A stretch of DNA of 64,000 bases from an uncultured Lachnospiraceae bacterium. GTDB lineage: Bacteria > Bacillota > Clostridia > Lachnospirales > Lachnospiraceae. A model generated the notes under the pieces. That model was not told the DNA's origin. It did not search any database and worked only from the letters and a program-made list of their open reading frames with translations. Within the stretch, counting starts at the first letter, position 1. The number at the start of each line of letters is the position of its first letter. This document shows positions 50,176 through 59,909 of this stretch, piece after piece. A program made the position numbers and the translations under genes. The stretch lies in NCBI GenBank assembly GCA_946405625.1, contig CAMJHQ010000003.1:62001-126000 (forward strand), in the 5' to 3' direction.

Positions 50176-52137
50176 TTAAAGATTTCTCGGGTCAATATTA
50201 TAAACCTTATCAAATATAAGTTCATTAAAAGGTCCCGGCAGAACAGCACCGGTCTTTCTTGAAATTCCATTTAAATCTTCGGTAATCCTCTTATCTCCTT
50301 CTACACTATTCATGTCATCAACATTATAAATATATCTTCCTTCCGGTAAAGGTCCGAAGCTCGGAGGTAAAGAATCTGATTTTCTGATTTCAAGAGTAAG
50401 CCTGTCCGTATCAACATCAAAATCAAACCAGCCCTCACAACCTGTAATATCGAATCCGTAAAATTCTCTCCATGCCTTAAGATCAAGACATACTTCAGGT
50501 TCAGGATACATTATCCTCAGATCTCCGCCGTTCACCTGATGAATATATGCATTCCCTTCGGATGAATTGTCCTTCGTTGGGAAACATACTGCGCCAACTC
50601 CGCAATTATATATTATATTATTAAGAAGCTTCGCATCTCTTGAAGTACCACCTCTGTCCCCCGGCATAAGTCGGAATGCAACAGGCTTCGCATAATAAGC
50701 ATAAGCTCTGATCTTTCCGAAGAAGTTATTCACGAGCTGCATACGGTCTGTTCCTTCACCGTAAACACCGTAGCCGTTTATTATGCTGTCCTCAACATTT
50801 TTATACCATCCGCTTGAGCCCGGCTCGTCAGGAATGTCCTTCTCATTAAATCTTCCTTCGATATTCCAGAAGATGTTGTTATCTATAAGATTTATTCCTT
50901 CTCTTGTACATTCAATAAAGATTGCTTCTCTCTGCTCGACACCATCCAGGAAAAGGTTCTGCGTGATACGATTATTTACATTTGCGACATCGAGCCATAT
51001 GCAGTCGCATCTGTAGGTATTCCGGAATACATTTCTTCTGATAAGAGCATTCTCACTTCCGTGGAATTTAAGACCTGCCGCTTCCCAGGAAAGCTCCATC
51101 TTCTGCCAGCCAGTACCCTCGATCAGATTATCCTCAACAAGCATATTCTTTGCGAAAAGTCCGGCGATTCCGCATACACCGGCATCCTTGATATGACATC
51201 TTCTTATAATGGAATATCCTGCGACTCTGTCAAAATCTATATTATGATGCCAGCATTCATTACCTACATCAATCGCTACAGCATTAGACCAGTCAACTGT
51301 ACAGTCTTCAATAATCCAGTGATGGCCTCTATATGCGGAGATTGCACCTCTCTGAGGAACAGGCGCACCCATAGCTGCATGTGCGCAGACAAGTCCCTTA
51401 ACCTTTATATATGAAAGATAAGGTATCTTCGGTGCAAAGCACTGCTCTCTTACTGTTATTTCAATCTTATGATCCTTCGGATCCTCGTCACCCGGAAGTC
51501 TGAAATGTACAGTCTGTCCATTTGCTTCAACCCAGTATGAACCTTCGATATCACTCATACCACTGTAAAGTGGAACCTGCTGCAGCGGTTTGCCGTCACA
51601 GAATATCATTCCTCTTCTGTTAAGATACGGTGTCATATCTGTCTTATCATATTCAATGAAAAGTCTGTCATGTATTATGTTAACCGCACAGAATGGATTA
51701 TAGCCTCTGAACATATCAGGATCGAGACTATGGCTCCATATCTTCATATTATAGTTTTTCTTATCTTCAGGATAAGCAGGATTCCATCTTCTCCAATCCT
51801 CGCTAAGACTGAAATCAGTAACGACTTCGGAAGCCTTAATAATAACCGTACCCGGGTTTGCTGCTTCATAGCATATCATCGAATCAGGACCGTTACCGCC
51901 TGCCTTCGGAGAAACACATTCATGGTATTCTCCGGGCCCAATGATTATATGAGTTCCTGCAACAGCTTTATCAGCCGCTGCTTGAATTGTCTTAAATGGC
52001 GCACCCTCAGTTCCGTCATTATCATCTGATGCTTTCGGATCATTTTGAGAAACATAAAGCACAGAACTATAAACTGTTTCTTTCTCCCAAAAATCAAAAT
52101 TTCTTCCATCAGGTAAAAGCACTTCTTTAAATTGCAT
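50176..52137 (-). CDS. Right-handed parallel beta-helix protein, candidate GH120-like glycoside hydrolase
   Basis: MQFKEVLLPDGRNFDFW... GTEGAPFKTIQAAADKAVAGTHIIIGPGEYHE; repeated beta-helix N-rich rungs; CIWLDVANVNNRITQNLF and AIFIECTREGINLIDNNIF; no signal peptide; ATG 52137. Confidence 0.75.
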   Translation of the reverse strand: MQFKEVLLPDGRNFDFWEKETVYSSVLYVSQNDPKASDDNDGTEGAPFKTIQAAADKAVAGTHIIIGPGEYHECVSPKAGGNGPDSMICYEAANPGTVIIKASEVVTDFSLSEDWRRWNPAYPEDKKNYNMKIWSHSLDPDMFRGYNPFCAVNIIHDRLFIEYDKTDMTPYLNRRGMIFCDGKPLQQVPLYSGMSDIEGSYWVEANGQTVHFRLPGDEDPKDHKIEITVREQCFAPKIPYLSYIKVKGLVCAHAAMGAPVPQRGAISAYRGHHWIIEDCTVDWSNAVAIDVGNECWHHNIDFDRVAGYSIIRRCHIKDAGVCGIAGLFAKNMLVEDNLIEGTGWQKMELSWEAAGLKFHGSENALIRRNVFRNTYRCDCIWLDVANVNNRITQNLFLDGVEQREAIFIECTREGINLIDNNIFWNIEGRFNEKDIPDEPGSSGWYKNVEDSIINGYGVYGEGTDRMQLVNNFFGKIRAYAYYAKPVAFRLMPGDRGGTSRDAKLLNNIIYNCGVGAVCFPTKDNSSEGNAYIHQVNGGDLRIMYPEPEVCLDLKAWREFYGFDITGCEGWFDFDVDTDRLTLEIRKSDSLPPSFGPLPEGRYIYNVDDMNSVEGDKRITEDLNGISRKTGAVLPGPFNELIFDKVYNIDPRNL

Positions 52138-52171
52138 TACATACCCCCCCATTTTGTTAAATAACAACAAT

Positions 52172-52199
52172 CGTGGCAGCACGTAAAACATGCTGCCAC
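52172..52199. promoter_or_regulatory. Palindromic operator-like element/5'-end hairpin at the predicted TSS of the beta-helix gene
   Basis: GTGGCAGCA-N9-TGCTGCCAC immediately downstream of a -10 TATAAT. Confidence 0.6.
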
Positions 52200-52227
52200 A
52201 TTATACTTACAAAAAAAATATTAACAA
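52200..52227 (-). promoter_or_regulatory. Sigma-A-type promoter for the beta-helix gene
   Basis: Minus strand TTGTTA-N16-TATAAT. Confidence 0.6.
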
Positions 52228-52250
52228 GTCCTTAAGAACTGAATTATCTA

Positions 52251-52595
52251 TTATTCTTCTTTTCCTTTTCCGTTGAATGCTTTTTCTTCAACATAAACCA
52301 TCATATCATAGTGTAAACCATTTAGAATGCCTATAAGTAAACAACCGCCAAGTTGAAATACCCAAATGATATTATAGAAAAATCCGATTATATAAACGAT
52401 AAGCGATATAACAACGCCTATAATGATCTTCACGAGATTCTTCCGTATCCACTTTTTCTTATAAAAATCGATACGTTCAAAAAGCTGTGTATTATTATTG
52501 GCAAGCTTATTAAATTTGCGATTTCTGATTATGAGTACCACAGCAGCAACACCTATATACACGACTAAACCAAAAATGAACTCACTTAATGACAT
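52251..52595 (-). CDS. Small membrane protein, unknown function
   Basis: MSLSEFIFGLVVYIGVAAVVLIIRNRKFNKL...; ATG 52595 inside the 133-aa ORF. Confidence 0.6.
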   Translation of the reverse strand: MSLSEFIFGLVVYIGVAAVVLIIRNRKFNKLANNNTQLFERIDFYKKKWIRKNLVKIIIGVVISLIVYIIGFFYNIIWVFQLGGCLLIGILNGLHYDMMVYVEEKAFNGKGKEE

Positions 52596-52755
52596 ATCAA
52601 TACCCCTCTTAAATAATTGTATAACATGTAAGTCAAATAGATGGTATAACAATAAGGCACATATTTAGTTTATTTGTTGTGAATGGACTGAAAAATGTCG
52701 TGAAGTGAAAATAAATTATATTATATTACTAACAAGCGTTATATAATTAATTCTA

Positions 52756-53982
52756 TTACATTTCAACCGGAATTCCGTTAACTGTAAGATCATCGGTCAT
52801 CTCTATTACAAGACATTTCTTACCGTCAATAATCCTTGTACCGATGATATCGCTGTGCCTCGAGTTAACTCTGAGGACCATATTGGCATTTCGAACCTCA
52901 TAGCTTCTTGTTGGAGCAACATTATCAGCAAAGAACTTCTCTTCAACCTTTACATTCGGTACAGGGATATCCTGAGGAACAAGAACTGCGTCTGCATCCT
53001 CGGACTTCTTTTCAATCTGCTTCTCACGGATCTTCTTCATATCAAACTGCTCATCGAACTTCGAATCAAACTCCGAAAGCTTCTCCTGTGAGACACCGCT
53101 CTTCTCGAACACATTTCTCATAGTATCTTTATCAAGGAATACAGTCTCTCCCGAAGATTCATCTTTTATAGTCTGTACAGTTTCTCTCAGGTTTTCCTGG
53201 ATTGAAAGTACAGTTTCAAAGCTAGACTCCTCACCGAGAACATCGGATACAAACTCAGTAAAGCCTTCCTTCTGCTGCTTTGCAGGAAGTGTAGCAGAAA
53301 CCTTAAGAACTGTATCGAGAAAGCTGTCCTGAAGATAATCCGTCTTCTTCGCAAAGTAAAGAATCTGCGAATCATCAGAGCTTCTCTCATTAAATGCAGG
53401 AAAGAGGAATCCAACCTCAGGAAGCTCAACTGCGAAAAGCTGTCTCAGAGTATGAATCTCACCGAGATCATCGTCGAAACCGAGACCCGGCTTAGTAAGC
53501 TTCATCGGGCAGATACTGCAGAGTATATACTTATATACCTCATCCGATGCATCATCCATTTCAATTCCATCTGTTGTAACACCCGGAACATCATACGCCT
53601 GATATATAAGAAGGATAAGATAATTACCGACATAGTTATAGGTTTCAATGACCTTCTTATAGAAATCAAGGAGAGCATCCTCATCCTTTAACTCGGAGTT
53701 TCTTATCTTTAAGAGCATGCCTTTACCGTAATCAACATTCTCAGATGTATCATCAAGAAAATCTGCATCCAGAAGATTCTTTCCGGGTGTACCCGAAAGA
53801 GTCTTTCTGAATATCTCGAGATACTTATATTTCTCTTCGTCAGGAAAGCTGTGAAAAGGTTCACTGAATGTCTTAACTATAGACTTCTCACCGTTAACAT
53901 AGCAGCCTGCCATTCTCTCAATATTGCAGTCCTGAATCGTATCAAATAATGATTTTATTTCATTTATCTCTTTCTTAATCAT
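52756..53982 (-). CDS. DUF4317 family protein
   Basis: 408 aa; MIKKEINEIKSLFDTIQDCNIERMAGCYVNGEKSIVKTFSEPFHSFPDEEKYKYLEIFRKTLSG. Confidence 0.8.
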   Translation of the reverse strand: MIKKEINEIKSLFDTIQDCNIERMAGCYVNGEKSIVKTFSEPFHSFPDEEKYKYLEIFRKTLSGTPGKNLLDADFLDDTSENVDYGKGMLLKIRNSELKDEDALLDFYKKVIETYNYVGNYLILLIYQAYDVPGVTTDGIEMDDASDEVYKYILCSICPMKLTKPGLGFDDDLGEIHTLRQLFAVELPEVGFLFPAFNERSSDDSQILYFAKKTDYLQDSFLDTVLKVSATLPAKQQKEGFTEFVSDVLGEESSFETVLSIQENLRETVQTIKDESSGETVFLDKDTMRNVFEKSGVSQEKLSEFDSKFDEQFDMKKIREKQIEKKSEDADAVLVPQDIPVPNVKVEEKFFADNVAPTRSYEVRNANMVLRVNSRHSDIIGTRIIDGKKCLVIEMTDDLTVNGIPVEM

Positions 53983-55162
53983 TTACTGACTCCGTTCTTC
54001 TTTTAGGTAATCCGTAAGCCACTTCCTTTGTGTGACTGAAATGGCTATGCGGTAATGTATTCCACTTCTTAACAATATATAATATAAAGCCAAGCATAAG
54101 CGATAACGGAATAAGCGTTAACGCCGATATGATCATCATGTTCTTAAATGTATTATTGAATATAAATACAACCGAAATATATGTCACGCATAGAAGTCCG
54201 GACATATATAGCATAAAGAATTCAAAACAATAAAGAAGAATACTTCTCCATATTATCTGTCTGAACTTCGGTTTCTCTCCATTTTCAGAAACAGTTTTAA
54301 GCTTCAGGATTGCCTGTCCTACAGTCCTGCCTCTTGTAATGCATGGAATAATAATAAAATATAAAAACATAAATCCGATCCATACACTGACTGTTGTAGA
54401 AACGAGAACACCGTTAAGCGGTATGATGAACATTTCTATCAAAGCAAAGAAAACATTACTAAGAACTATATCCAGAATAAAGCCGAAAAACCTTCGGAGT
54501 ATTGTAAGATGTTCGCCTTTTTCATAAGATATTTCATCAATTTCTTCTCTGGTAGGCAGGAATTTACATATAACAGGCTGTATCGCATAACCTATCACTG
54601 CTCCGAGAGTATTGTTGATCAGGTCATCAACTTCTGTATAACGATATGGTTTCGGATATATTCCATAGAGTGCCGAATACTGGGTTGCCTCAAAAAAGAG
54701 ACTTGCACAAAATCCCATAAGTACGGTTTCTCTGAATGTAAATCTGAAATAATATCTGAGATAGATTCCGAGCGGAATTGTCATAACTATATTAAACATC
54801 ACCTGCAAGAAATCCGCACATTTGAGAAATTTTTTCCATACAGATAAATCCGTAATAGTACTAAATCCCAGCCCAACCTTCTGCATTCCCCTGTAAAGAT
54901 CCTTATAAGGAATCCAGCCTATCGGATGATCCGGCATAGCCATAACCGCTTCTTTGGACGGTAAAGGAAGCACAGTGAGCAGAAAAGCACACATAAGATA
55001 AAGAATGAAGGAATAGACAATAATAGTTCTCATTATCGCTATTCCTCCATATTTTCTATAATGTTTGACCACAAAGGGAAGCGTAAACAGTCCTGCTATA
55101 ACAGGAAAAAAAGCACATGCAACCGTAATCGGCTGCATATATGATTTTAAATATTCCATCAT
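53975..55162 (-). CDS. VanZ-RDD fusion membrane protein
   Basis: N-terminal VanZ-like region (MFNIVMTIPLGIYLRYYF, FFEATQYSALYGI, EVDDLINNTLGAVIGY) plus C-terminal RDD-like region (LRRFFGFILDIVLS, RGRTVGQAILKLKTV). Confidence 0.82.
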   Translation of the reverse strand: MMEYLKSYMQPITVACAFFPVIAGLFTLPFVVKHYRKYGGIAIMRTIIVYSFILYLMCAFLLTVLPLPSKEAVMAMPDHPIGWIPYKDLYRGMQKVGLGFSTITDLSVWKKFLKCADFLQVMFNIVMTIPLGIYLRYYFRFTFRETVLMGFCASLFFEATQYSALYGIYPKPYRYTEVDDLINNTLGAVIGYAIQPVICKFLPTREEIDEISYEKGEHLTILRRFFGFILDIVLSNVFFALIEMFIIPLNGVLVSTTVSVWIGFMFLYFIIIPCITRGRTVGQAILKLKTVSENGEKPKFRQIIWRSILLYCFEFFMLYMSGLLCVTYISVVFIFNNTFKNMMIISALTLIPLSLMLGFILYIVKKWNTLPHSHFSHTKEVAYGLPKRRTESVND

Positions 55163-55268
55163 AGTACAATTTCCTCCACAGAGACGAATTGTACCAACTA
55201 CGACTGAGCATGTCAAACAATTAATGTCCTATATAACAATTCTAATAAATATATATAAAAATAAAAAA

Positions 55269-55679
55269 TTAATTATATATTGGATGCTGTCCGTCAATAT
55301 CAAACACCCATGCATTCTTTTTATAACTTATAAAACTACATCTATATACTCCCGGTCTGACCTTAAATACCGCCCTATACAGATAATATACTTCTCCACT
55401 GTCAGACGTAACAGAAATTCTCCGAACTTCAGGTTTAGCATAATATCTGAGAGTACCGTATTTAATTCCCTGAGCATATGCTTTTCTGATCTGATTGTTT
55501 AATAAATGAACGATAAAAGAAGTAATAAGAATAAAAGGAATTCCGAAAAATAAAAATGCTATGCCTTTTTCGATACTGTTTGTAACAGACAAAACCACAA
55601 CCCCTGTCAAGATCATTGCACTTACAATCCATATAGGAATCCTGTTTGCATTCAAATATGTATTCAGATTTCTGGACAT
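55269..55679 (-). CDS. Hypothetical small membrane protein
   Basis: 136 aa ORF with two hydrophobic segments; no family recognised. Confidence 0.55.
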   Translation of the reverse strand: MSRNLNTYLNANRIPIWIVSAMILTGVVVLSVTNSIEKGIAFLFFGIPFILITSFIVHLLNNQIRKAYAQGIKYGTLRYYAKPEVRRISVTSDSGEVYYLYRAVFKVRPGVYRCSFISYKKNAWVFDIDGQHPIYN

Positions 55680-55787
55680 AAATACATCACCCTTTCACTA
55701 ATATGACCAATCAATAACAAATAATCTCTTACACATTCATAATTAACAAATTTCAGATAAAACAAAGCTCATTCATATCAAGTATAT

Positions 55788-56252
55788 TCAAATCAGATCT
55801 GCCCACTTACTTCCGACAACCTTTTCAATATCTGTAGGTGCAAGTTCAACCTGATAGCCAACCTTACCGGCACTGACAAACATTTTATCAAATTCTTTTG
55901 CGGACTCATGAATAAATGTAGGAAATCTTTTCTTCATTCCGATAGGTGAACATCCGCCATGTATATAACCCGTCAGAGGAAGCAGGTCCTTCTGCTTTAT
56001 CATGCTGATAGCCTTTTCACCTGCTGCTTTGGCCGCTTTCTTAAGATCGAGTCCACCTGCTACCGGTATTACAAATACGTAATACGCACCGGACTTGGCC
56101 TGTGTAACCAGTGTCTTAAAAACCTTATCGGGATTTTCCCCAAGTATCCCAGCAATCTCTTCACCCGTCAATGTAGCATCCGGTTCATATTCATGACTGC
56201 TGTATTTAATCTTCTTTCCGTCAAGCACTCTCATTACATTTGTTTTTTCCAT
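55788..56252 (-). CDS. ybaK: Cys-tRNA(Pro)/Cys-tRNA(Cys) deacylase, YbaK family
   Basis: MEKTNVMRVLDGKKIKYSSHEYEPD..., ILGENPDKVFKTLVTQ, GGCSPIGMKKRFPTFI. Confidence 0.9.
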   Translation of the reverse strand: MEKTNVMRVLDGKKIKYSSHEYEPDATLTGEEIAGILGENPDKVFKTLVTQAKSGAYYVFVIPVAGGLDLKKAAKAAGEKAISMIKQKDLLPLTGYIHGGCSPIGMKKRFPTFIHESAKEFDKMFVSAGKVGYQVELAPTDIEKVVGSKWADLI

Positions 56253-56294
56253 TTTAATCTCCAATTATTATTAGAATTTAATAATGTACATAAG

Positions 56295-57170
56295 TTAAAA
56301 AGATTTGTTATTGTCAAAGTCCGCCCTGCGCTGAAGCATGAAATCTCTGACATTCTTCGCTTCCTCATTATCAATAGGATAACAGAGTTTTTCAGCAACA
56401 TAAGTTGATAATTCAGTAAAATAATCATACATAAGAAACAGTTTATCCCACATATCATTATAATCCGAGCCTGCAAATATACCCTTGAACCGCTGCATTT
56501 CTTCAGACGTAAGATATCTCTTCAGATACTTGGAAGACGATCCAGTGGAAACTTTAAAATCATTATCTATCCCGATCTTCCAGTTTAACATTTTTATAAA
56601 CATATTCATCATAAGGAATTCCATGGCATGTCTCGCATAAAAGAACTCATCCCTGCAAAGTCCTTTGGTCGCATAATTACTTACCCATCTGAATTCATTT
56701 ACTGTATTGAAGAATTCAAATTCACCCGGCTTTGAAATATAGAAAAAAGCATCGGTTTCAATATCAGACAGTTCTTCGAAAGAATCCTTATTGATAAGGA
56801 CTCTTCTCGGTTCTTTGAAGTAAAGATTTATAACCTGTAAATCGTTTACATCAATAAATGTCAGATCGATCCTGTTGCCATCCTTATATTGAGTGAGATA
56901 TGTAAAAGGCTCTCTGCTTTTATAATCGTAAGGATGATTATAAAAATCTTCAGGCATCTGCATTATAAGAATCTCACCGAAACGTTTCATATAATCCTTA
57001 TCAGAAGTAAACTCTCTGATATCAGTAACATAAAATGTCATGTCGATATCAGAATATTTATCATGAACCGAACCCGGATTAACCTTTGAGCCTTCCATAG
57101 TCACCGCCCTGATTCTATCGTCTTCTTCAGCGGTTTCTATAATAAGATCAAACATTTCTTCATATGTCAT
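56295..57170 (-). CDS. Aminoglycoside 6-adenylyltransferase (AadE/AadK)-like nucleotidyltransferase
   Basis: 291 aa; RAVTMEGSKVNPGSVHDKYSDIDMTFYV, DGNRIDLTFIDV; family-level resemblance only. Confidence 0.8.
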   Translation of the reverse strand: MTYEEMFDLIIETAEEDDRIRAVTMEGSKVNPGSVHDKYSDIDMTFYVTDIREFTSDKDYMKRFGEILIMQMPEDFYNHPYDYKSREPFTYLTQYKDGNRIDLTFIDVNDLQVINLYFKEPRRVLINKDSFEELSDIETDAFFYISKPGEFEFFNTVNEFRWVSNYATKGLCRDEFFYARHAMEFLMMNMFIKMLNWKIGIDNDFKVSTGSSSKYLKRYLTSEEMQRFKGIFAGSDYNDMWDKLFLMYDYFTELSTYVAEKLCYPIDNEEAKNVRDFMLQRRADFDNNKSF

Positions 57171-57241
57171 AAATCTATCCTCGTCTTTCAGTTTGTTACC
57201 ATCCGTACATACATCGGTAATTATATCACGGAAAGAAGCCG

Positions 57242-57309
57242 AACAGCAACGATAGAACCATATACAGTATTACTCCCAAACAGCAACGATAGAACCATAT
57301 ACAGTATTA
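57242..57309. repeat. Two-copy 31-bp direct repeat, period 37
   Basis: AACAGCAACGATAGAACCATATACAGTATTA at 57242 and 57279, separated by CTCCCA. Confidence 0.95.
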
Positions 57310-57350
57310 TTGCCACACATCGACATAGAAACATTCAGTTCCCATAATAC

Positions 57351-57393
57351 AAAAAATCGTGAAACGCTATTAACTGCAATCCCACGATTTTTT
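57351..57393 (-). terminator. Terminator of the ABC transporter operon (potentially bidirectional)
   Basis: AAAAAATCGTG...CACGATTTTTT inverted repeat. Confidence 0.75.
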
Positions 57394-57416
57394 GTAAAGA
57401 AAGGTTTTTTGTTGTT

Positions 57417-58382
57417 TTATTTAATTACCGATATACTCTGTCGGTCTGCAAATACAGCAACAAATATCAGGAATACCACACCCTGAATAAGCTGCATTGC
57501 CTGAGTAGTAAGACCCATCATTGTAAGACCGTTATTCAGTACTATATAAAGCAGCGAACCTACTATTATATTTTCAAATTTTACCTTTGAACCACCCGAG
57601 ATCGGCATACCACCGAGTACGAGTGCGATAAGAATCTGAGTTTCAAGCTGGCTTCCTACATTCGCTGTAGCAGATCCATTCTTAGCAATATTGATAAATG
57701 CTGCAAGACCTGTAATCGCACCTGCCAGAACATATATAAGGAATTTCATTTTTTCAGTTCTTATACCTGCGAACTTTGCAGCTTTCTCTCCGGCACCGAT
57801 TGCCTTAAGATATATACCGAACTTGGTAAATCTGAATACTATAAAGCCGATTGCAAGCACAGCAACTGTAATACCAAGCTTAACTCCGGTAGTATCATAA
57901 TCATAAACCTTCATATTTGCCGCAACCGGCGAATTTGAAGCCATATATTTGATAAAACCTCTGAAAAGGAACATGGTACATATAGTAACAATAAAGGATT
58001 TAATCTTTCTGTTTACATAGAAGAATCCGTTAAATGCACCGATTGCAGCACCTGCAAGGATTCCGCCAAGAACCGCAAGCGCCATATTTACACCTGACAG
58101 TTTACATACAACTATAGATGCAATACCCATTATCGAGCCCTGGGAGAAATCCAGACCGCCCATAGTCATTATGAAAAATACTCCTGTTGCTGAAATAAGA
58201 ACAACATATACCTGATTAAGGATAAGCTTTCTGCTGTTCCACATGCTTCCGTGTGTAAGGATATTGAAAATAATACACACTACTATAAGTCCGATTATCG
58301 GAAGAGCAGAACGGATCATCCTCATGATTGATTGTTTTCTAAGTGCCCCTTTCAAAGAGGTCTTAATTTTATTAGCACCCAT
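57417..58382 (-). CDS. Sugar ABC transporter permease (RbsC-like)
   Basis: 321 aa; GGLDFSQGSIMGIASIV, AIGAGEKAAKFAGIRTEKMK. Confidence 0.9.
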   Translation of the reverse strand: MGANKIKTSLKGALRKQSIMRMIRSALPIIGLIVVCIIFNILTHGSMWNSRKLILNQVYVVLISATGVFFIMTMGGLDFSQGSIMGIASIVVCKLSGVNMALAVLGGILAGAAIGAFNGFFYVNRKIKSFIVTICTMFLFRGFIKYMASNSPVAANMKVYDYDTTGVKLGITVAVLAIGFIVFRFTKFGIYLKAIGAGEKAAKFAGIRTEKMKFLIYVLAGAITGLAAFINIAKNGSATANVGSQLETQILIALVLGGMPISGGSKVKFENIIVGSLLYIVLNNGLTMMGLTTQAMQLIQGVVFLIFVAVFADRQSISVIK

Positions 58383-58394
58383 GATCAGCCCTCC

Positions 58395-59894
58395 TTATAC
58401 CATCTTTGCGATGAGGCTGTTCTCATCCATATCTACACTTCTCATAAGCTCTCCGCTTATCTTTCCGTCTTTCATGATAATGATTCTGTCACACATTCCG
58501 ATAAGTTCCATCAGCTCTTCGGATATCATGATGATAGACTTTCCCTGCTTTCTCATACGGTCCATAAGCTGGTAAATATCCTGTTTAACCTTGATATCAA
58601 TACCTCTTGTAGGACTGTCCAGGACAAGAATATCAGAATCCTTTCCTATCCATCTTGCAAGAACAACCTTCTGTTTATTTCCACCCGAGAGATATGATAC
58701 AAACTGATCTACACTCTGCATTTTGGTAGACATTTTGGTAGCGTACTCATGAGCAAATGCTGTCATCCTCTTATCTTTCAGTAAATGAGTCTTTCCCGAA
58801 AGATTATCAAGTGAAGGAAGACAAATGTTATCTCTGATACTCTGATTCATTACGACAGATTCGTTATCTCTATCCTTCGAAGTATAGGCGATACTGTGTG
58901 ATATCGCTGTCGGTATATTACTCACTTCTGTCCCGTCAGCCAGAACAACTTTTCCTGTTCTGTCAAATGATGCACCGAAGCATGCTTTTCCGACTTCATG
59001 CATTCCTGATTCAGAAAGACCTCCGAATCCAAGTATCTCTCCCTTATGAAGATCGAAACTGATATTCGATATGATTCCCGGTACGGTAACATTTTGTACA
59101 CTCATAACAACCTTATCGGATATAGGTTCGCCATAGTCAGCTCTATAATAATCTCCTGTAACTTCACGACCGACCATCAGCTTCTTTAAGCCTTCTTCGT
59201 CTATATCTTCGCTTTTAACCGTATCAATATATACTCCGTCTCTCAGAACCGTAATAGTATCAGACATTCTGAGAACCTCAGGAAGATCATGGGAAATGAA
59301 TATTATGGTATTCCCCTCTTTTCTGATGCGGTTCATATGCTTATACAGCTCTTCACGTCCTTCCTGTGAAAGAGCCGTTGTCGTCTCATCGATAACGACT
59401 ATCTTCGGATTAAAGTAAGTTGCCTTAACTATCTCGACAAGCTTTCTATCCTCAAAATTATAATTTTCGATCATATCCGAAGCCTTAATACGGTCAAAGC
59501 CGTATTTCTTCAGGATTTCATTCGCTTTACGATTCATTGCTCCGGTATTCTTGATTCCGAACTTTACGAACTTATCCTCATGTCCGAGGAAAATGTTCTC
59601 TGCAACAGTAAGTCCGTCAAGAGTACCGAGCTCCTGTACTATGATCGATATACCTTCATTATTTGCTTCTACCTGATTTGCCGGATCAACTTCCTTTCCA
59701 TCAAGGAAAAAACTACCGCTATCCTTCTGATATATACCTGTGAGGCAGTTTGTAAGTGTCGACTTACCCGAACCGTTTTCACCTATAAGTGCGTGTACCT
59801 CACCCTTTGCTATTTCAAAAGATACTTCCTTCAAAGCCCTTGTGATTCCGAAGGATTTACTTATATTTTCTACCTTTAATCTGATCTCACTCAT
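58395..59894 (-). CDS. Sugar ABC transporter ATP-binding protein (tandem NBD, RbsA-like)
   Basis: 499 aa; GENGSGKSTLTNCLTG, YLSGGNKQKVVLARWI, DSPTRGIDIKVK. Confidence 0.93.
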   Translation of the reverse strand: MSEIRLKVENISKSFGITRALKEVSFEIAKGEVHALIGENGSGKSTLTNCLTGIYQKDSGSFFLDGKEVDPANQVEANNEGISIIVQELGTLDGLTVAENIFLGHEDKFVKFGIKNTGAMNRKANEILKKYGFDRIKASDMIENYNFEDRKLVEIVKATYFNPKIVVIDETTTALSQEGREELYKHMNRIRKEGNTIIFISHDLPEVLRMSDTITVLRDGVYIDTVKSEDIDEEGLKKLMVGREVTGDYYRADYGEPISDKVVMSVQNVTVPGIISNISFDLHKGEILGFGGLSESGMHEVGKACFGASFDRTGKVVLADGTEVSNIPTAISHSIAYTSKDRDNESVVMNQSIRDNICLPSLDNLSGKTHLLKDKRMTAFAHEYATKMSTKMQSVDQFVSYLSGGNKQKVVLARWIGKDSDILVLDSPTRGIDIKVKQDIYQLMDRMRKQGKSIIMISEELMELIGMCDRIIIMKDGKISGELMRSVDMDENSLIAKMV

Positions 59895-59909
59895 GGTAAA
59901 TCCTCCTTT

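Noticed and set aside
52142-52151. G7 tract before the beta-helix ORF as a phase-variation switch
   Set aside because: Seven residues is short, it plausibly serves as an SD-like sequence, and the downstream ATG would be unaffected by tract length
56295-57170. Acquired resistance cassette
   Set aside because: No integrase, transposase or flanking inverted repeats; composition similar to surrounding genes
57242-57309. Possible mini-CRISPR from the two 31-bp repeats
   Set aside because: Spacer only 6 bp, two copies, no cas genes
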